Origin: Mobilicoccus sp032100225
Lineage (GTDB): Bacteria > Actinomycetota > Actinomycetes > Actinomycetales > Dermatophilaceae
Direction: 5' to 3'
Length of the DNA stretch: 12,177 bases
NCBI GenBank assembly: GCA_032100225.1
Contig: DAMDJY010000107.1
Location: 1-12,177, forward strand
Position numbers and translations under genes: made by a program. Below are positions 8,010 through 12,177 of the stretch, piece after piece. The notes beneath the pieces are model-generated. The model had not been told where the DNA came from, searched no databases, and was given only the letters and a program-made list of their open reading frames with translations. Numbering within the stretch: the stretch's first letter is position 1; each line of letters begins with the position of its first letter.

Positions 8010-9197
8010 GTGCCCACTCTGCCCACGGGACCCGCCACTCGGGTTCTCGCAGCGTGCGCCGCCCTCGCCTCTCTCGCGCTGATGAGTGCCGATACCGGGA
8101 TGGACGTTCAGGCCTCAGGTGGCGCACGGGCTGTCGCCGGTCCGGGCGGTGTGCGAGCCGGGATGGCGGCCTCCGAGGGCACCGGAAGGAGAGCGCAGCT
8201 GAACCCGCCTCGTGACGTCTACGTGGTGAGGATGACCCCGCGGGGCTATGCCGCGGATCCTGAGGCCACACCGGAGGCCATCACGAGGGCCGTCGAAGGT
8301 GCGTCGGACTACTGGTCGGAGCAGACGCGCGGCGCGGTGTCGTTCCGCGTGGCGTCGGTCTCCGACTGGGTCGCGAGCCCGTCCGGGTGCGGTGATCCCT
8401 CCGCCCTGTGGGCCGAGGCGCTGGAGCTCGTGCCGGAGGCCGCAGGGCCACACACTCATCTCGTCGTCGTCGCCCCCCGAGCTGCGGGGGAGGAGAGCAC
8501 TGGCTGCGACTACGGATTCGGGTCGCTCGGCGTGCTCGACTCCGGCGGGTCGACCTACGTGACGGCGTTGCATCCCGAGCTGCTCGCGCACGAACTCGGC
8601 CACAACCTCGGCCTGGGGCATGCGGGTGCGCTCGAATGCGGCACGGCCCAGGACGGGCGGTACAGCGCAGGCGCGTGGCAGCGCGGGTGTGTGGTGCGCG
8701 AATACGACGACCTGTTCGACGTCATGGGGTATTCCGGCGAGGGGTTCGGTGGAGGATATCTGGGCGTCGTCGGCATCGATGCCCTCGGCGTCGACCCGGA
8801 GGGGATCCGGGTGGTGCGGGAAGCAGAGTCCGGTGTGCGGGTGCTGCCCCTGTCACAGGTGGGTCGCGGGGTGCGCGGTCTGCGGATCGAGGTGCCGGGA
8901 GAGCCCGTCTACTACGTCGAATACCGCACAGCCGCAGGGCGCGACGCCGGCCTGGCCCGCGGGCCGTGGCGCCCGGCGACCGGGGTCCGGATTCTGCGCC
9001 TCGACCCGGCCAAGGGGGCAGGGGGCGGTCTCGACGGCGATGGTCTCGAACTCGACGCGACCCCCGGAGGGCGCCGCTACGACCGTGCTCTGCCTGCCGG
9101 ACAACGGTTTTCGTCGGCGTCGGGGCGAGTGCAGATCACGGTCCGCGGCCACGACTCCTCGGGTGCCACCCTCGACGTCGAGATCACCGGTCCCTGA
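8010..9197 (+). CDS. Secreted metzincin-type zinc metalloprotease (395 aa)
   Basis: Predicted exported peptidase. The N terminus is a signal peptide: a short polar start ending in R11, then a hydrophobic core VLAACAALASLALMSA (12-27). The catalytic zinc motif HELGHNLGLGH (194-204) is the full metzincin HExxHxxGxxH, giving three His ligands and the general-base Glu. It is followed about 35 residues later by a Met-turn in FDVMGY (236-241). A C-terminal beta-rich region contains YYVEYR (301-306) and ends in alternating strands (VQITVRGHD...ATLDVEI). This arrangement resembles the gametolysin-like (M11) peptidases of bacteria, though the exact family needs a profile search. Four cysteines of the mature protein (127, 166, 210, 227) could make two disulfides. 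C16 sits inside the hydrophobic core, so it is not a convincing lipobox. Substrate unknown. The gene follows two regulator-like genes on the same strand and precedes trpS; a link to the regulators is inference. Confidence 0.85.
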   Translation: MPTLPTGPATRVLAACAALASLALMSADTGMDVQASGGARAVAGPGGVRAGMAASEGTGRRAQLNPPRDVYVVRMTPRGYAADPEATPEAITRAVEGASDYWSEQTRGAVSFRVASVSDWVASPSGCGDPSALWAEALELVPEAAGPHTHLVVVAPRAAGEESTGCDYGFGSLGVLDSGGSTYVTALHPELLAHELGHNLGLGHAGALECGTAQDGRYSAGAWQRGCVVREYDDLFDVMGYSGEGFGGGYLGVVGIDALGVDPEGIRVVREAESGVRVLPLSQVGRGVRGLRIEVPGEPVYYVEYRTAAGRDAGLARGPWRPATGVRILRLDPAKGAGGGLDGDGLELDATPGGRRYDRALPAGQRFSSASGRVQITVRGHDSSGATLDVEITGP

Positions 9198-9232
9198 CGC
9201 GGCGACCTCGTGCTCGGGCGGTCTCCGGCGGC

Positions 9233-9241
9233 TGCCACAAT
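9233..9241 (+). promoter_or_regulatory. Extended -10 (TGC-CACAAT) for trpS
   Basis: CACAAT (9236-9241) is preceded by TGC, the extended -10 pattern TGN. It ends 7 nt before the ATG at 9249, so transcription would begin at or next to the start codon, giving a leaderless or nearly leaderless mRNA. No clear -35 and no Shine-Dalgarno are visible. Confidence 0.45.
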
Positions 9242-9248
9242 GGCCGAC

Positions 9249-10265
9249 ATGACCAGCACTCACACTCCGGCGCGTCAGCGCCTGTTCTCCGGAATGCAGC
9301 CGACCCAGGACTCGCTCCACATCGGCAACTACCTCGGGGCGCTGGTCAACTGGGTGCAGATGCAGGACGAGTTCGAGGCCATCTACAGCGTCGTCGACCT
9401 GCACGCGCTCACCGTCGACCCCGATCCCGAGGTGCTCCGCGCTCGCACCCGCGCGACGGCTGCCCAGTACATCGCCGGTGGCGTCGACCCGGCCAAGTCG
9501 GCGGTCTTCGTGCAGAGCCACGTGCCCGAGCACGCCGAGCTGACCTGGGTTCTCTCGTGCCTCACCGGGTTCGGTGAGGCGGGGCGCATGACGCAGTTCA
9601 AGGACAAGTCGAGCAAGCGCGGCACCGACGGCACCAACGTCGGCCTGTTCACCTACCCCATCCTCATGGCGGCCGACATCCTCCTCTACGACGCGGCCAA
9701 GGTGCCCGTCGGTGAGGACCAGCGTCAGCACCTCGAGCTGTCCCGCAACCTCGCGCAGCGCTTCAACCACCGCTACGGCGACACCCTGGTGGTGCCCGAG
9801 CCGCACATCCTCAAGGCGACGGCCAAGATCCAGGACCTCCAGAACCCCGCCGCCAAGATGAGCAAGTCCGCCCCCGCGGGCGCGATCGAGCTGCTCGGCG
9901 ACCTCAAGGCGACCTCCAAGCGCATCCGCTCGGCCGTCACCGACCTCGAGCGGGAGATCCGCTTCGACGAGGAGAACAAGCCGGGCATCTCCAACCTGCT
10001 CTCCATCTACAGCGCCCTCGACGGCCGCAGCATCGAGCAGCTGGAGAAGGACTACGAGGGCAAGGGCTACGGAGACCTCAAAAAGGACCTGGCCGAGGTC
10101 GTCGTCGGGGTGCTGAGGCCGATTCAGACGCGGGCCAACGAACTGCTGGACGACCCGGCCGAGCTCGACCGCATCCTCGCCTACGGCGCCGACCGCGTTC
10201 GGCCCATCGCGGCGGCCACCCTGGCCCGGGTCTACGACCGCGTCGGCCTGCTCGCACGCCGCTGA
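9249..10265 (+). CDS. trpS: Tryptophanyl-tRNA synthetase (338 aa)
   Basis: Class I aminoacyl-tRNA synthetase that charges tRNA-Trp with tryptophan in the cytosol; acts as a dimer. The HIGH-like motif is HIGN in SLHIGNYLG (residues 22-30), and the second ATP-binding loop is KMSKS (203-207). Between them, YPILMAADILLYDAAKVPVG (136-155) includes the Asp that contacts tryptophan in the family, followed by EDQRQHLEL. The length is normal for bacterial TrpRS. Two in-frame ATGs, 9240 and 9249, are possible; 9249 is preferred because the -10-like CACAAT overlaps 9240 and points to transcription starting around 9248-9249. The next gene begins 7 nt after the stop, indicating co-transcription. The protease gene ends about 50 nt upstream with no obvious terminator between. 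Confidence 0.97.
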   Translation: MTSTHTPARQRLFSGMQPTQDSLHIGNYLGALVNWVQMQDEFEAIYSVVDLHALTVDPDPEVLRARTRATAAQYIAGGVDPAKSAVFVQSHVPEHAELTWVLSCLTGFGEAGRMTQFKDKSSKRGTDGTNVGLFTYPILMAADILLYDAAKVPVGEDQRQHLELSRNLAQRFNHRYGDTLVVPEPHILKATAKIQDLQNPAAKMSKSAPAGAIELLGDLKATSKRIRSAVTDLEREIRFDEENKPGISNLLSIYSALDGRSIEQLEKDYEGKGYGDLKKDLAEVVVGVLRPIQTRANELLDDPAELDRILAYGADRVRPIAAATLARVYDRVGLLARR

Positions 10266-10272
10266 CGAGCCG

Positions 10273-10917
10273 ATGTCGCCCCACCCCCCGCAGCAGCCCG
10301 CTGCCGGGCCAGAGCCTGCCGACGTGATCACCCGACGGAACGATGCTGCCGGTGGGTCAGGTGCGCCGGACGCCCTCGACTCGACCGCTGCAGCGGACTC
10401 CGCAGTGGTGACCGTCGGGGTGCTCATCCATGTGCCGCAGCCGCTGGCAGGCCGGGTCGCGGAGGTCCGCAGCGCGGTGACCGAGGTTCTGGAGGACGTG
10501 CCCACCCATGTGACGCTGGTTCCGCCGGCGACGCTCCTCGAGGACGATCTGGACGCGTTCGTGGAGCATCTCGCGCAGGTGGCAGCGCAGGCTCCCCCCT
10601 TCGAGATTCGGCTGTGCGGAACGGCGACGTTCCAGCCGGTCACCGACGTCGTGTACCTCCGCGTCCTCGAGGGTGCGGCCGAATGCGACGTGCTGCAGGA
10701 TCATCTTCGCCGCGGCCCGGCAGCCATCGACCTGCGGTATCCGTATCACCCGCACGTCACGCTCGCCCACGACGTTCCGCAGGCGGCTCTCGATCTCGTC
10801 CGCGAGCACATGTCCGCGGTGGACGAGACCTTCACGGTCGACCGGTTCGTTCTGCACGTGGAGCGGCCGGGCGAGCAGTGGCAGCCCGTGCGGGAGTTCT
10901 CACTCGGCGGGAGCTGA
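10273..10917 (+). CDS. 2H phosphoesterase / 2'-5' RNA ligase family protein (214 aa)
   Basis: Two HxT motifs, H79-V-T81 (THVTLVPP) and H161-V-T163 (HPHVTLAHD), lie 82 residues apart in a beta-rich domain. This is the hallmark of the 2H superfamily (LigT, cyclic phosphodiesterase). Such enzymes act on 2',3'-cyclic or 2'-5' phosphodiester links in RNA or nucleotides; the true substrate here is unknown. The domain proper starts near residue 45 (VVTVGVLIHVPQ). The first 44 residues are Pro/Ala/Asp-rich and look disordered. A GTG at residue 45 or 46 is an alternative start that would remove them, but neither it nor the ATG at 10273 has a good ribosome site. The ATG lies 7 nt after the trpS stop, which favours translation coupled to trpS. 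The gene converges with the carboxypeptidase gene across an 89-nt gap. Confidence 0.85.
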   Translation: MSPHPPQQPAAGPEPADVITRRNDAAGGSGAPDALDSTAAADSAVVTVGVLIHVPQPLAGRVAEVRSAVTEVLEDVPTHVTLVPPATLLEDDLDAFVEHLAQVAAQAPPFEIRLCGTATFQPVTDVVYLRVLEGAAECDVLQDHLRRGPAAIDLRYPYHPHVTLAHDVPQAALDLVREHMSAVDETFTVDRFVLHVERPGEQWQPVREFSLGGS

Positions 10918-10944
10918 CGCCCCGCACCCGGATGCTCAGAGGGT

Positions 10945-10981
10945 CGGGTCTGCGAGTGTCAGACGGGCGGGTCTGCGAGTG
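10945..10981. repeat. Two 14-bp direct repeats between convergent genes
   Basis: CGGGTCTGCGAGTG occurs at 10945-10958 and again, exactly, at 10968-10981, a period of 23 bp. The copies fill much of the 89-nt gap between the converging 2H and carboxypeptidase genes. The first copy also pairs weakly with the following CAGAC. A small hairpin (GGCGCT-CAG-AGCGCC, 11002-11016) spans the carboxypeptidase stop codon; it may help termination, but no strong terminator is seen here. Confidence 0.6.
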
Positions 10982-11006
10982 GTCGAGTCGTGCGGATGTC
11001 TGGCGC

Positions 11007-12177
11007 TCAGAGCGCCCGGCGGCGCAGTCTGCTCCACCCGAAGGCACCGGCAGCCACCAGCGCCGCACCGCCGCCGGCCAGCAGCGCGAGTCGACCGGGG
11101 GTGTCTCCGGCGGTCAGTTCGACCCCGCCTGCGCTCGCGGCAGTAGGCGCGTCGGTGGCCTCGCGCTCGACCGGGGTCACTGGGGCGGTGGCAGCGGCGT
11201 CGAAGGTGTCGGCGTCGACGAGCTGACCGAGCGGGCGCACCTTCTGCCCGTGGGCGAAGGCCCAGTCGAGCAGGGCGGCGGCGTCGCGCCACCCGACGGA
11301 CTCCCCGCCGAGGTAGGCGATGACGTAGGCCTGGTCGCCGCGGCGGGCCGCGCCGATGTAGGTCTGCTTGGCCGCCTGCGTGTAGCCGTTCTTGACACCG
11401 ATCATGCCCTCGTAGTTCCACAGCAGCCGGTTGTGGCTGCTGATCTGATACCGCTCGCGGCGGCTCCCCTTGCCCGCGGTGCGCTTGCCGGGCAACTCGG
11501 CGGTCTTGACAGTGAGGTAGGGCGCCACGTAGGGATCGGCGATCGCAGCGCGGCCGAGCAGCGCCAGGTCGTAGGCGGAGGTGAGCTGGCCGGTGGCGTC
11601 GAGGCCGCTGGGGTTCTTGGCGAAGGTGTCGAGGGCGCCGATCGAATGCGCGTACTCCGTCATCTGCGCGGCGGTCGCCGGGATGCCACCGTTGGCCCGT
11701 CCCAGCGCGTTGGCGGCGTCGTTGCCCGAGGAGAGCAGCAGCCCGAGCAAGAGCTGGCGGACCGTGTACTCCTCGCCGGGCACGAGCCCGACCTTGGTGC
11801 CGTCGATGGCGGCGTCCTCGGGGGTGGCGACGACCGTCGTCGTGGGGGAGAGGCGCGGCGCCAGGGTGAGGGCGGTGAGGGCCTTCATCGTGCTCGCCGG
11901 GCGCGCCTGCACATGCGCCTCCTTGGCGAGGATGACCCGCCCGTCGTTCGCATCGGCGACGACGTAGGACGCGGCGTGCATCTCCGGCGGCTTGAGCACT
12001 CCGGCCGGTCGGTCGACGAGGATCCCCGGTTTGAGGAGCCGCTCGCCACCGATGGTCGAGGTGGGACGCGGGGTGGGGGGTGCCTGCGTGGCAGTCGCCG
12101 TGGCCGCTGCGGGGGCGGGTGTCGGGGGTGGCGCGGTAACGGCCAGTGCGGGTGTGGCAGCCGTCGCGAGGACGGCG
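11007..12177 (-). CDS. D-alanyl-D-alanine carboxypeptidase, S11/PBP family (N terminus beyond window)
   Basis: Cell-surface penicillin-binding enzyme that removes the terminal D-Ala from peptidoglycan pentapeptides. The frame stays open to the right edge, so the start is not seen. The visible N terminus (AVLATAATPALA) looks like the end of a signal peptide, followed by a Pro/Ala/Thr-rich linker of about 35 residues. The active-site SxxK is STMK (in PASTMKALTAL), the second motif is SGN (LSSGNDAAN), and the third is KNG (GVKNGYT) instead of the more common KTG. After the catalytic domain comes a low-complexity stretch and one hydrophobic helix (LALLAGGGAALVAAGAFGW) followed by RLRRR, a typical C-terminal membrane anchor with the basic residues on the cytoplasmic side. 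The ATG/GTG near 11999 is inside the protein: conserved-looking residues (GGERLLKPGILVDRP) precede it. The linker and anchor together place the enzyme outside, tethered to the membrane. Confidence 0.92.
   Translation of the reverse strand, partial: AVLATAATPALAVTAPPPTPAPAAATATATQAPPTPRPTSTIGGERLLKPGILVDRPAGVLKPPEMHAASYVVADANDGRVILAKEAHVQARPASTMKALTALTLAPRLSPTTTVVATPEDAAIDGTKVGLVPGEEYTVRQLLLGLLLSSGNDAANALGRANGGIPATAAQMTEYAHSIGALDTFAKNPSGLDATGQLTSAYDLALLGRAAIADPYVAPYLTVKTAELPGKRTAGKGSRRERYQISSHNRLLWNYEGMIGVKNGYTQAAKQTYIGAARRGDQAYVIAYLGGESVGWRDAAALLDWAFAHGQKVRPLGQLVDADTFDAAATAPVTPVEREATDAPTAASAGGVELTAGDTPGRLALLAGGGAALVAAGAFGWSRLRRRAL

Noticed and set aside
8853..10643. 596-codon open frame on the - strand across the protease, trpS and 2H genes
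   Set aside because: It crosses three real + strand genes and gene boundaries; no recognisable domain.

Overview
The window is a contiguous piece of a high-GC actinobacterial chromosome. Support comes from the very GC-rich third codon positions, frequent GTG starts, a DUF3017 membrane protein next to malate dehydrogenase, the 741-residue monomeric isocitrate dehydrogenase, and start signals of the leaderless type. I would place it in Micrococcales or a relative, but the sequence alone does not fix the genus. Genes are tightly packed; the longest gap is about 266 nt (2259-2524). I see no rRNA, tRNA, insertion sequence, integrase or CRISPR array.

Layout. Positions 2-199 are the 3' end of a DUF3017 membrane protein on the + strand. 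It faces mdh (malate dehydrogenase, - strand) across a perfect 16-bp hairpin. Upstream of mdh on the - strand lie aqpZ (water channel) and a 316-residue protein of unknown function with a repetitive VE(H/Q)-rich linker and a basic amphipathic tail. That gene diverges from icd (monomeric NADP isocitrate dehydrogenase, + strand), which ends at a strong terminator.

The + strand continues with two paralogous regulator-like genes (6089-6967 and 7054-7887). Each has an XRE-like helix-turn-helix region followed by a conserved domain I do not recognise. Next comes a secreted metzincin-type zinc protease (8010-9197), trpS (9249-10265), and a 2H phosphoesterase of the 2'-5' RNA ligase type (10273-10917). 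Converging from the right edge is a D-alanyl-D-alanine carboxypeptidase (S11/PBP family, - strand) with the start of its signal peptide cut off by the window end.

How they work together. mdh and icd are both oxidative TCA-cycle dehydrogenases, yielding NADH and NADPH. trpS and the 2H gene are 7 nt apart and probably co-transcribed. The carboxypeptidase trims peptidoglycan at the cell surface. The least understood part is the tandem regulator pair beside the exported protease, and it is the best place to look for something undescribed. The proteins resemble regulator-like proteins I recall from other actinobacteria, so the novelty lies in the uncharacterised C-terminal domain and the gene arrangement rather than in the helix-turn-helix itself.
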